Assembly (NCBI GenBank): GCA_002403455.1
Contig: DHHV01000092.1
Location: 1-23,585 of the forward strand
Source of the DNA: Hyphomonadaceae bacterium UBA4763
Lineage (GTDB): Bacteria > Pseudomonadota > Alphaproteobacteria > Caulobacterales > Aquidulcibacteraceae
Length of the DNA: 23,585 nt
Direction of reading: 5' to 3'
In this document: positions 7,439-14,224 of the stretch, one piece after another
Numbering within the stretch: position 1 is the first letter of the stretch
How the letters are laid out: each line of letters starts with the position of its first letter
Notes under the pieces: model-generated
Told to the model about the DNA's origin: nothing
What the model saw: the letters and a program-made list of their open reading frames with translations, nothing else
Databases searched by the model: none
Translations under genes and position numbers: made by a program

Positions 7439-8322
7439 GGCGCGCCCCCCGCCAGCCCGATGTTGATGGTGATCGCATTGGCGACAAGGTTCAGCGCTCC
7501 GGCGGTTTGGCTGACCTGCGCGGCCCCGGAGAAATTTCCGAAGGACTGGCTAATCGTGTTGCGAGCATTGATAACGATCTCACCATTCGCCGCCTCATTG
7601 TCTGAAGCGACCTGAGACAAGCCGATATCGCTCAGCGCGAATACGTCGGCCTCGGCGCTCGCGGGGGCAAAGGCCAGCGCAAAAAGATTGGCCTGGGAAT
7701 TGCCAACACCGATCGCCTGATTGACCTGGACGACGCCGCTTGCCCCATTGAAAGCTTGGTCGATCCGGTTTTCTCCGTCGAGGTCGTAGCGATTGACCCG
7801 ATTACTGATTGCGGTTTGCTGAACGCTTGCCGCCGATATCAGGCCGATCTCTGTCGAGGGCGACGCCTTTAGGGCAGCGAGCGCGAGCAAGTTGGCCTGT
7901 TGGTTGGCGATTCCGCTTTCTTGATTGAGTTGGCCTATCCCGCGATGACCATTGCCCGCTTGGTCCAGTAAGGTTGAGGCGCGCATTGGGCGGGCCAAAT
8001 CGATTTGTAATCCTTCTGTTCGCTGATCTAGGGCGACTTCGGCGATAGCGCCTCGTTTGAGATCACGGGTTTCGGTTTGCACCATCCCTGAAGCGAGTTC
8101 GCCGTCGAGGAGTGCAGAATGCACGGTTTCCACCGTGACGGGATCGAGTGATGGCGGCTCTTGGGCATTCGCACAGGACGCAAAAACGCTAAGTTGCGCC
8201 AGCAACGCCCCTGCGACCGGTCGACTATCCCCTGACCATCCTCGACGTCGGGTCGAAAAGCCCGGCCGGGCGATGGTGCGTCCGGCCGGCAGAGTGGGGA
8301 GCTGCGCAAAAAGGAATGGCAT
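7435..8322 (-). CDS. Fap-type amyloid-like repeat protein, third paralogue
   Basis: This is an exported repeat protein (295 residues) related to the two upstream genes and to FapB/FapC. It has three repeats: 125-149 (GHRGIGQLNQESGIANQQAN), 192-216 (NGASGVVQVNQAIGVGNSQAN) and 262-287 (NFSGAAQVSQTAGALNLVAN). Between them lie segments with spaced Gln/Asn such as SDIGLSQVASDNEAANGE. The last repeat is degenerate. The N-terminus is odd: about 38 residues including an Arg cluster (STRRRGW) precede the hydrophobic core VAGALLAQLSVFA, with a likely cleavage at ANA|Q (53/54). No other ATG is available downstream, and a GGAG lies 9 bases before the ATG used here. The gene is 60 bases behind its neighbour and overlaps the peptidase gene by 4 bases. 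It probably encodes a minor or nucleating subunit; the role is inferred. Confidence 0.75.
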   Translation of the reverse strand: MPFLFAQLPTLPAGRTIARPGFSTRRRGWSGDSRPVAGALLAQLSVFASCANAQEPPSLDPVTVETVHSALLDGELASGMVQTETRDLKRGAIAEVALDQRTEGLQIDLARPMRASTLLDQAGNGHRGIGQLNQESGIANQQANLLALAALKASPSTEIGLISAASVQQTAISNRVNRYDLDGENRIDQAFNGASGVVQVNQAIGVGNSQANLFALAFAPASAEADVFALSDIGLSQVASDNEAANGEIVINARNTISQSFGNFSGAAQVSQTAGALNLVANAITINIGLAGGAP

Positions 8323-8382
8323 GGTTCAACGCTCCGCGCGACCGCCGCCCTCAACCTGGCGCTGAGAGCGGCGGCTTGCCGA

Positions 8383-9267
8383 TTACAACCCTACGGCGCT
8401 GGTGATCGCCGAGATGTTGATGATCGTTGCTTGGCTGTTGAAGGTGCCAGTCGCTTGATTGAAGGTAACGACCCCAGAATTTCCGAGAGCGGAACCCGTA
8501 ATCAACGACAATTTTACCGTGTTGACATCGGTAATTTCATTGCCGGAGGTGATCTGGCTAAGACCGGAATCGGCCAAAGCTTCGATCGAATTGGCGCCAA
8601 GCGCCGCCGACAAAACGTTATGCTGATTGTTTCCCGTGCCAGCATTCTGATTGACTTGGAAAACCCCTTCGTTACCGATCAGTGAGCCGCTCATTCTAGC
8701 CTCAATGTCGCGGTCCAGCGTCATTGGGTCGGTTTCGCCGGTCGTGACGAAATCCACCAATTGGGTCAGGTCGCCGCCGAGCTCGCTGGTGTTATCCAGC
8801 GTCCGCTGATCGACATAGGCTTGCGCATTGGTTACTTCGGTCAGCGGGGTGGTTTCACTGGCTTCACCGAAGGTTGCCGCAAACGCGCCCACGTTGCCTT
8901 GATTGCTGAAATTACCGGAATCTTGGTTGAATTGACCAATCCCCGTGTTGTCGCTCAGCGAGTCTGTAATGTCCGACAACCGATCGATGCCGAAATCGCC
9001 GGTGTCCGCTGTCACATTTTCGCCCGCGCCGCTGGCGGCGCCGGATGAATTGTTCTCGATGCGCGCATTGACATTGGCGTCAGTCAAGGCGGCGCCCGTT
9101 GCGTCCGCATCAAAATCGACCGTAATCAACACATCTTTGGCTTTTGCGACATTTTTGGTGATTTCCACAGTCCGGGTTTTATTGACCGTGAAAAACACTT
9201 CGTTGTCGGCATAGGCGACGCCGGACAACAGGCTCGCCATGGCGACCCCAAGAAGAAGCTTTCTCAT
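8383..9267 (-). CDS. Fap-type amyloid-like repeat protein, second paralogue
   Basis: This exported subunit (294 residues) has a clean signal peptide, MRKLLLGVAMASLLSGVAYA|D, cleaved after residue 20. A Thr/Asn-rich N-terminal region is followed by three Asn/Gln repeats at 107-131 (NTGIGQFNQDSGNFSNQGN), 198-222 (NEGVFQVNQNAGTGNNQHN) and 262-287 (NSGVVTFNQATGTFNSQAT). Two acidic or polar linkers contain QxxxxN-type motifs (YVDQRTLDN, SGLSQITSGNEI). The form NQxxGxxNxQxN fits the repeats described for Pseudomonas FapB/FapC. No cysteine is present. The gene starts 28 bases after its upstream neighbour, with AAGGAAA as ribosome-binding site. It has the architecture of a major fibril subunit, but which of the three is the main one cannot be told from sequence. 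Confidence 0.78.
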   Translation of the reverse strand: MRKLLLGVAMASLLSGVAYADNEVFFTVNKTRTVEITKNVAKAKDVLITVDFDADATGAALTDANVNARIENNSSGAASGAGENVTADTGDFGIDRLSDITDSLSDNTGIGQFNQDSGNFSNQGNVGAFAATFGEASETTPLTEVTNAQAYVDQRTLDNTSELGGDLTQLVDFVTTGETDPMTLDRDIEARMSGSLIGNEGVFQVNQNAGTGNNQHNVLSAALGANSIEALADSGLSQITSGNEITDVNTVKLSLITGSALGNSGVVTFNQATGTFNSQATIINISAITSAVGL

Positions 9268-9295
9268 AGGTTGATTTCCTTTTCAGTTGAGTCTG

Positions 9296-10198
9296 TTAAA
9301 ACGTCGGCAAGCTGGCGCCGACTGCCGCGATCGACAGCACGTTTGCTTGGTTGGACATGTTGCCGACTGATTGGTTGGCTGCGAAAACGCCGACATTGCC
9401 ATTGAACGAACCCGTCAAAGCCGCAGCTTTGACAATTCCGACGGCTGCGGGCGCATCATCGTCCACCTCTGTATCTGACTCCATCACTTGGTTTTGGGCG
9501 TTGATTTGACCCAAATCGGCCTCCGCCAATGCAACGCCGCTGGGCGCCAGGGAAAACGCCAATGAAAGGACATTGACTTGGTTGGCAAAATTGCCGGCTG
9601 ACTGGTTCGCAAAAACTAGCCCCGTATTGCCGTTGAACGAACCAGATATGGCGGCGTCACGGAACAGGATATTAACCGTGTCCACGATATTGCCTTCGCC
9701 CTCCAGCCCAGTTGCCGACGACGTGCCATTACGTTGATCGACGGCGGCCGAAGCTTCGGCAAATCCAAACTCGCCTGCGACAGGCGGCGGCGCATCCGGC
9801 GGCGGGGGTTCATCAAAACCAGGCAGCGCCACGTCAACCGCCGCACTGAACAAAGTGCCTTGGTTGTTGGCATTGCCACTAGCTTGGTTGATCGACAATA
9901 TACCTGTATTATCGCTGGCCGAGTCGATAATAATATCTTGCTTTTCGGCGCAGTTTTCACACGCTTTGTTGCCAAAATTTGATTGATTGGCGACCGCTAG
10001 CGATTCCGCAAACTTTTGCGGCTCCAGAACTACAGTGAGTTCGGAATCGACTTGTACATCAAAATTAATCGTTTCCGTCACTGTAATGGTTTTAGTCTGC
10101 AAGGTCGATGCGGTGATCTCGCCGTCGGCAAAAGCCGGCGACGCCAATAAAGCGGCGAGCGCTCCACCCGCCATCAAGAGTTTTCTCCAGCGTTGCAT
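9296..10198 (-). CDS. Fap-type amyloid-like repeat protein, first paralogue and first gene of the operon
   Basis: This exported subunit is 300 residues from the ATG at 10198. An upstream in-frame ATG at 10255 would add 19 residues ahead of a perfect signal peptide. GAGGAG seven bases before 10198 decides for the shorter form. The signal peptide ends ASPAFA|D (24/25). Three repeats lie at 96-118 (NTGILSINQASGNANNQGT), 190-212 (NTGLVFANQSAGNFANQVN) and 268-290 (NVGVFAANQSVGNMSNQAN). A Pro-rich linker (130-140) follows the first repeat, and two long polar linkers resemble those of the paralogues. It is the only one of the three with a CxxC (KACENCAEK, Cys80 and Cys83). Its position next to the divergent promoter suggests the highest expression. 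The assignment to FapB/C-type amyloid is by repeat form and neighbours. Confidence 0.78.
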   Translation of the reverse strand: MQRWRKLLMAGGALAALLASPAFADGEITASTLQTKTITVTETINFDVQVDSELTVVLEPQKFAESLAVANQSNFGNKACENCAEKQDIIIDSASDNTGILSINQASGNANNQGTLFSAAVDVALPGFDEPPPPDAPPPVAGEFGFAEASAAVDQRNGTSSATGLEGEGNIVDTVNILFRDAAISGSFNGNTGLVFANQSAGNFANQVNVLSLAFSLAPSGVALAEADLGQINAQNQVMESDTEVDDDAPAAVGIVKAAALTGSFNGNVGVFAANQSVGNMSNQANVLSIAAVGASLPTF

Positions 10199-10262
10199 GT
10201 CCGTCTCCTCGGCGCCTGGAACGGCGCGACCGGAGACTGGGCGCATTAGCAACAATCGGTCA

Positions 10263-10276
10263 TTAAACTAGTTTAA
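10263..10276. promoter_or_regulatory. Perfect 14-bp palindrome TTAAACTAGTTTAA
   Basis: This fully symmetric 14-base sequence lies 65 bases upstream of the first amyloid gene start. Its symmetry, AT content and place in a divergent promoter region fit a binding site for a dimeric regulator or part of the operon promoter. It does not match the classical CRP or FNR consensus. Confidence 0.4.
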
Positions 10277-10292
10277 CACCCAAGCGCGCTGA

Positions 10293-10309
10293 GCTGTGTT
10301 AATTACAGC
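10293..10309. promoter_or_regulatory. Inverted repeat GCTGT-N7-ACAGC
   Basis: Five-base perfect arms surround the spacer GTTAATT. It lies directly beside the GACAC-N6-GTGTC repeat and 16 bases from the 14-bp palindrome. It may be an operator half of a composite site. The arms are short, so chance is possible. Confidence 0.25.
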
Positions 10310-10310
10310 G

Positions 10311-10326
10311 GACACGATTGGGTGTC
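10311..10326. promoter_or_regulatory. Inverted repeat GACAC-N6-GTGTC, Crp-like geometry
   Basis: Perfect five-base arms with a six-base spacer (GATTGG) give the 5-N6-5 geometry of Crp-type sites, although the arm sequence differs from TGTGA. It lies about 155 bases upstream of the Crp/Fnr gene start and 113 bases upstream of the operon start, so it is a plausible site for the divergent regulator. Confidence 0.33.
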
Positions 10327-10480
10327 ACTTTGTGATTGTCGAGGTTGGTCATCGGAGCGGTTAGTGGCACGTTCACGACGGATTGCCCACCTGTCGCTCC
10401 AAATCAGGAAATCGACCGAGAACAAAGTTAAAGACGCGTGTCCGGGTGTTTAGTTGGCCGTGTAATTTGTGGGGGCGTCG

Positions 10481-11308
10481 ATGGCCGGTTCAAATATTGA
10501 AGACATGGGAGACGCTCCCGTAACGCGGGTTCGGTCGTTGTTTGAACCTAGATCAGACGGATTAGGTGGGATCCCTGACCCGCTCCCTTGGCTAAAGGCT
10601 CAACGCTCGGTGCCGGGGTTCTCAAAAAAGATGGCAGCGTCTTTTAATAAGATGGATGGCCCCCTGGATTCATTTTTGCGAAAAATCAATTACCTCCGCC
10701 GAATTGTGCCTTGTGGTACAGAGATATTTAAACAAAATGATTGCGGTGATCATATTTACTTGCTGACGGATGGCTGGGTTGGGCTTCAGTCTTGGGGACA
10801 TGATGGCGAGGAGCATATTTTAGATTTTCTTATCGGATATGGCTTTTTTGGGTTCCCATGTAAAAAAACGGGAGAATATTGCTACAGTGCAATTGCGATT
10901 ACGGCAGTTGAAGTTTATCGTTTTGAAGTCGCGCAGCTGAAATCGATGATTACCGGAGAGCCGTCGCTCTCTGTTGCGATACAATCTGACATTTTCGATC
11001 AATTAATGCGGGCGCAATCGCGGCAAAGCGCCATGGCCTGCAAGCATGGAATCGATTTGGTCGCTTCGGCCTTATGGGACTTGGCGGATCGCGTGCTCGT
11101 GACACGAAAACGCGCCAATGGCAGTACGCGCCTGCAACTGCCAATTAATCAGTCGATGTTTGGGAAGTATGTTGGCGTTTCAAATGTCTATATTTGCAAA
11201 ATGCTGACGATGTTGAATGCGGCTGGCATTAAAGTTGAGTCGACGAACGGAGGAATAGTCATTGCTGATTTTAACGTCCTTCGAGAGTTCGTTCAACGTT
11301 CAAATTAA
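10481..11308 (+). CDS. Crp/Fnr-family transcriptional regulator, divergent from the Fap-like operon
   Basis: This is a predicted DNA-binding regulator of 275 residues. A ~60-residue N-terminal extension of unknown role precedes a cyclic-nucleotide-binding-like beta roll (about 65-155; FKQNDCGDHIYLLTDGWVGL and the GYGFFGFP segment). A dimerisation helix (about 160-205) and a winged helix-turn-helix (QSMFGKYVGVSNVYICKML, about 224-242) follow. Cysteines at 78, 88, 127, 134, 187 and 239 do not reproduce the Fnr iron-sulfur pattern, and the cAMP-binding Arg/Ser signature of Crp is not evident, so the ligand is unknown. A GTG at 10469 is in frame, but GGGGG just before the ATG at 10481 supports the latter. 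The gene is clearly AT-richer than the flanks (24 G/C of 60 in 10801-10860). Its divergent position makes it the likely regulator of the amyloid operon. Confidence 0.88.
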   Translation: MAGSNIEDMGDAPVTRVRSLFEPRSDGLGGIPDPLPWLKAQRSVPGFSKKMAASFNKMDGPLDSFLRKINYLRRIVPCGTEIFKQNDCGDHIYLLTDGWVGLQSWGHDGEEHILDFLIGYGFFGFPCKKTGEYCYSAIAITAVEVYRFEVAQLKSMITGEPSLSVAIQSDIFDQLMRAQSRQSAMACKHGIDLVASALWDLADRVLVTRKRANGSTRLQLPINQSMFGKYVGVSNVYICKMLTMLNAAGIKVESTNGGIVIADFNVLREFVQRSN

Positions 11309-11388
11309 CAAATCTAAAGCCGACATTTATGGCTCGAAGGCCGAAAGCGTTTGTGAATTGTCTAGTGATTTATACCAGTAAGGTCGAT

Positions 11389-11703
11389 TTATCGCGCCGT
11401 TTCGCCGGCGCGGCGCGCTTTGGCTTCATCGGACTCGGCCGGCACATATTTTCCCGGCTGCAATTGCCCATCCACCATGCGCGGCGGGATATAGACTTCG
11501 TCGCGGTGGCTTGGCTGGGTCAGCACAAACACAAATTGCGCCGCGAGCGCCAAAGCAGCCCCGCCCAGCGCCAAGCCTTGCAAAGGCCAGGGCGGTGGAA
11601 TGTGATCATCACTGCGATCGCGGTCTAAAATCGTCCGCATGGCGGCGTAGACCAGGAATGGGGTCAGGAACAGGCCGATCTGAATCAGAATGCGAATGGT
11701 CAC
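11389..11703 (-). CDS. DUF6111 family membrane protein
   Basis: This is a small alphaproteobacterial membrane protein of unknown function (104 residues). It reads MTIRILIQIGLFLTPFLVYA with a first membrane span (about 3-20), then a second span (about 40-62, QGLALGGAALALAAQFVFVL). A cytoplasmic or periplasmic tail contains YIPPRMVDGQLQPGKYVP. The start is the GTG at 11703, which overlaps the TGA of the Nudix gene (GTGA), so it is translationally coupled. In related genomes this gene often sits between the Nudix hydrolase and the CCA-adding enzyme; here nothing follows it on its strand except the convergent Crp/Fnr gene. Confidence 0.78.
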   Translation of the reverse strand: MTIRILIQIGLFLTPFLVYAAMRTILDRDRSDDHIPPPWPLQGLALGGAALALAAQFVFVLTQPSHRDEVYIPPRMVDGQLQPGKYVPAESDEAKARRAGETAR

Positions 11704-12407
11704 GTCGCCTCGCTTTCGCCGCCATAGAGCTGGCGCGCCAGCCCACGGATCATGCCGGCGGTTGCTCCCCAGAGAAAATGCTGCGGGGTCGGAATGGAAT
11801 AATAGCGCCGAACGCGTCCATTCCATAGCGTTTCATGCAGGAGATGACGGCGGGGATCGAGCGCGCTGTCGAGCGCGACTTCGAACAATTCAGCGACCTC
11901 GCCCGCATCGAGCCGGAATTGCGCGCTCGGATCGATCAGGCCAACAACCGGGGCGACCAAAAACCCGGTGACGGTTTCATAAAGCGGGCCATAACCCAAG
12001 AGCTGCACCTTGGCGGGGTCAAGGCCGATTTCTTCCTGGGCCTCGCGCAAGGCGGCGTGAGCGGGGCTGGCATCGGTCGCCTCGACCCGCCCGCCCGGAA
12101 AAGCGACCTGACCGGCATGTTTGGCGAGGTGATCGGCGCGCCGCGTTAGAACCAGCGACAACCCGTCGGGGCGCGGCGCGATCGCCGCCAGCACGGCGGC
12201 TGGGCGCAACGCGCGCGCCGGCTCCGCCGGCCGATCGCCAGAAAGATCATAATCGCTGAACGGCGCATGCGCCTCGCGCAAGGGATCATCGCCGAGGGGG
12301 CGCAAAAAACGCGCCGCGCGATCGAGGAAATCGCCGGCGCCGGCCCAGGCGAAATGCTGTTCCCAATTTAAGGTCTCGGCGGAAAGAACGGCGGCAGGCT
12401 GACCCAT
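11700..12407 (-). CDS. Nudix hydrolase, CoA pyrophosphatase type
   Basis: This cytoplasmic Nudix enzyme (235 residues) probably hydrolyses coenzyme A or acyl-CoA to 3',5'-ADP and phosphopantetheine derivatives. The CoA-pyrophosphatase subgroup signature LTRRADHLAKHAGQ followed by VAFPGG (about 87-106) directly precedes the Nudix box, whose core REAQEEIGL is at 121-129 with metal-binding Glu122, Glu125 and Glu126. The start at 12407 lies 4 bases after the stop of the DUF1285 gene. A longer in-frame form from 12491 would overlap that gene by 80 bases and adds no recognisable sequence. It is the middle gene of a compact three-gene cluster. Confidence 0.88.
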   Translation of the reverse strand: MGQPAAVLSAETLNWEQHFAWAGAGDFLDRAARFLRPLGDDPLREAHAPFSDYDLSGDRPAEPARALRPAAVLAAIAPRPDGLSLVLTRRADHLAKHAGQVAFPGGRVEATDASPAHAALREAQEEIGLDPAKVQLLGYGPLYETVTGFLVAPVVGLIDPSAQFRLDAGEVAELFEVALDSALDPRRHLLHETLWNGRVRRYYSIPTPQHFLWGATAGMIRGLARQLYGGESEAT

Positions 12408-12411
12408 TTTG

Positions 12412-12984
12412 CTATTCCGCCGCGCCAAGATCGAACATCGCCCCGCGCGAGCGGGCGCACAGCCGCAAGCCGTCAGGGCCGTCTTCGGCAAGGCTCAGCC
12501 GCGCTAAATCATAAAAGCAGGCGCGCGACAGCCGCGCTTCCAATCCGCCGCGCACCCGCACATAGGGACGCGGGGCGCCGTCTCGATCAGTCTCGACGCG
12601 GATCGGATGGGCCGCATCGGCGATCACCACATCGCCGACATTGGTGGTGAAGGCGAGGGCCGCGCCGTCCGGCTCGGCCAATTCATCCACCCGCACCGCG
12701 ATAAAGGGCGCGTCTTCGACGCGGACCAACACTTTTTCTCCTGGCGTGACGAGATAGATCGCCCCATCCGGGTCTTTTCGCAAAATCGTCGAGAACAGCC
12801 GCACCAAAGGCGGGCGCCCAATTCGCGCGCCTTCATGCCACCAGCTGCCATCGGCGCGGATTTCCATGCCGATATCGCCGCAATGGCTGGGGTTCCAGCG
12901 TTCGACCGGCGGCAAGGCGCTGGCCCCGCCCAAACGGCGCGCTTCGGCAAGAAGAGCGGCAAGATCGATCGAGGCCACAGACAT
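12412..12984 (-). CDS. DUF1285 domain-containing protein
   Basis: This is a 190-residue soluble protein of the DUF1285 family, biochemical function unknown. Family features visible are the WNPSHCGDIGMEIRADGSWWHEG block (about 29-51), the following RIGRPPLVRLFSTILRKDPDG segment, and YLVTPGEKVLVRVEDAPFIA (about 76-95). The C-terminal region contains RACFYDLARL. It heads the DUF1285 – Nudix – DUF6111 cluster. The ATG at 12984 has no strong ribosome-binding site, but no better start is visible. The 184-base gap to the divergent nitrilase gene must hold the promoters of both. Confidence 0.85.
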   Translation of the reverse strand: MSVASIDLAALLAEARRLGGASALPPVERWNPSHCGDIGMEIRADGSWWHEGARIGRPPLVRLFSTILRKDPDGAIYLVTPGEKVLVRVEDAPFIAVRVDELAEPDGAALAFTTNVGDVVIADAAHPIRVETDRDGAPRPYVRVRGGLEARLSRACFYDLARLSLAEDGPDGLRLCARSRGAMFDLGAAE

Positions 12985-13168
12985 GGCGGTGATATCGGCG
13001 CGTTTGCGCGCGCCGACAAGCCCTGGATTGACGTTGACGCAAAGTGTCGCTGCGCTTTCTTTTCAGTTGCTGAAATCGCCTTGGGCCGTCTTGACGGACA
13101 CTCAAAATCCGGATGATCTCCGAATGATAGTCATTTCAACAATATTTCCCCCGTTTGGATCGCGCCCA

Positions 13169-14137
13169 ATGTCTCGCAAACATGACTTCGTCTTGGCGGC
13201 CGCACAGGCTGCGCCGATCTTTTTCGATCGCGACGCATCTTTGGAAAAAGCCGTGCGCGCCGTTGAAAACGCCGCCGCGCAGGGCGCCGATGTGGTCGCC
13301 TTTGGCGAATCTTGGCTGCCCGGCTATCCGTTTTTTATCGACGCGCCGCTGAATGATGCTTGGTGGGAGGCCGCCGCCGACTACGCCGCCAATTGCATCG
13401 ACATTCCCGGCCCGGAGACCGACGCGCTGTGCGCCGCCGCCAAAGCCGGCGGCATCGACGTCGTCATCGGGGTTGGCGAGCGCCATCCGCTGACGCAAGG
13501 CACGCTCTTTTGCACGCTGTTGTTCATCGGCCGCGAAGGCGTGATCCTTGGCCGCCATCGCAAAATCAAACCGACCCATCATGAGCGCTCGATCTGGGGC
13601 GATGGCGACGCCGACGGTCTGGTGACGCATGCGCGGGATTATGGGCGGCTGTCGGGGCTGAATTGCTGGGAGCATAACGTCGTGCTGCCGGGCTATGCGC
13701 TGATCGCGCAAGGCGCGCAGGTCCATGTCGCCGCCTGGCCGGGGCGAGAGCCGGACCAAACCCCGACCGATCCGGTCTGGGCGCGGCAAGTCCTCCTCTC
13801 GCGCGCTTTTGCGAGCCAAGCCGGCGCCTATGTCATCGCCGCCGCCGGCCTGCGCCTGCATGCGCATGTGCCGGAGAAATATCGCTCGATCGCCCCGTTC
13901 GAGCATAATGGCCGCTCCTGCATCATTGATCCGCGCGGCGAGATCATCGCCGGGCCGCTGGATGGCGAAGGCTTGCTGCTGGCGCGCGGCGATCATGCCC
14001 AAATCCGCCGGGCGAAAGTCGCCTGCGACGCGGCGGGGCATTATGCGCGGGCGGATTTGTTCTCGTTCAGCGTCAATCAGCGGGTATTGTTTGGCCAGCC
14101 GACGACGGCCGCGCCATCAGGGTTGCCGCAAGGTTAA
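13169..14137 (+). CDS. Carbon-nitrogen hydrolase, nitrilase type
   Basis: This 322-residue enzyme of the nitrilase superfamily is predicted to hydrolyse an organic nitrile to acid and ammonia. The Glu-Lys-Cys triad is complete: Glu47 in FGESWLPGYP, Lys132 in GRHRKIKPTHHER and Cys166 in LSGLNCWEHN. The residue pattern around the cysteine (CWEH) is that of true nitrilases rather than amidases. The reading frame is open back to 12866, but that part lies antisense over the DUF1285 gene and is not nitrilase-like. MSRKHDFVLAAAQ at 13169 fits the family N-terminus. The natural substrate is unknown. It is divergent from DUF1285 and 87 bases upstream of the histidine kinase gene on the same strand. 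Confidence 0.92.
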   Translation: MSRKHDFVLAAAQAAPIFFDRDASLEKAVRAVENAAAQGADVVAFGESWLPGYPFFIDAPLNDAWWEAAADYAANCIDIPGPETDALCAAAKAGGIDVVIGVGERHPLTQGTLFCTLLFIGREGVILGRHRKIKPTHHERSIWGDGDADGLVTHARDYGRLSGLNCWEHNVVLPGYALIAQGAQVHVAAWPGREPDQTPTDPVWARQVLLSRAFASQAGAYVIAAAGLRLHAHVPEKYRSIAPFEHNGRSCIIDPRGEIIAGPLDGEGLLLARGDHAQIRRAKVACDAAGHYARADLFSFSVNQRVLFGQPTTAAPSGLPQG

Positions 14138-14224
14138 GTCCATAATTTATCGGTCCGCGACGAACACAACTTTAAGTGTTGTTGGATAGACGGTTTGTTA
14201 TCAGCCCCGGACCCGTGACTCAGC

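Larger units (their letters stand above)
10199..10480. promoter_or_regulatory. Divergent intergenic region between the Fap-like operon and the Crp/Fnr gene
   Basis: This 282-base stretch has no gene of its own and must hold the promoters of both divergent units. Its middle is AT-rich. It contains three inverted repeats (10263-10276, 10293-10309, 10311-10326), listed separately, clustered 65-130 bases upstream of the operon start. I found no convincing -35/-10 pair on either strand and no correctly spaced sigma-54 site. Confidence 0.55.

Noticed and set aside
8170..8185. Lipoprotein signal in the third amyloid-like protein
   Set aside because: Phe occupies the lipobox position that normally holds Leu/Val/Ile, and an ANA|Q signal-peptidase I site lies directly after it.
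7435..10198. Curli (CsgA/CsgB-type) subunits
   Set aside because: Repeats are Asn/Gln-rich, but the companion genes are a C39-like peptidase and a coiled-coil barrel, with no CsgE, CsgF or CsgG. The NQxxGxxNxQxN form and gene order fit Fap better.
10365..10386. Sigma-54 promoter (TGGCAC ... TTGC) as for fap in Pseudomonas
   Set aside because: The two elements are 12 bases apart instead of 5, and they face the regulator gene rather than the operon.
12866..13168. N-terminal extension of the nitrilase
   Set aside because: It runs antisense through the DUF1285 gene and its sequence is not nitrilase-like; the family N-terminus begins at 13169.
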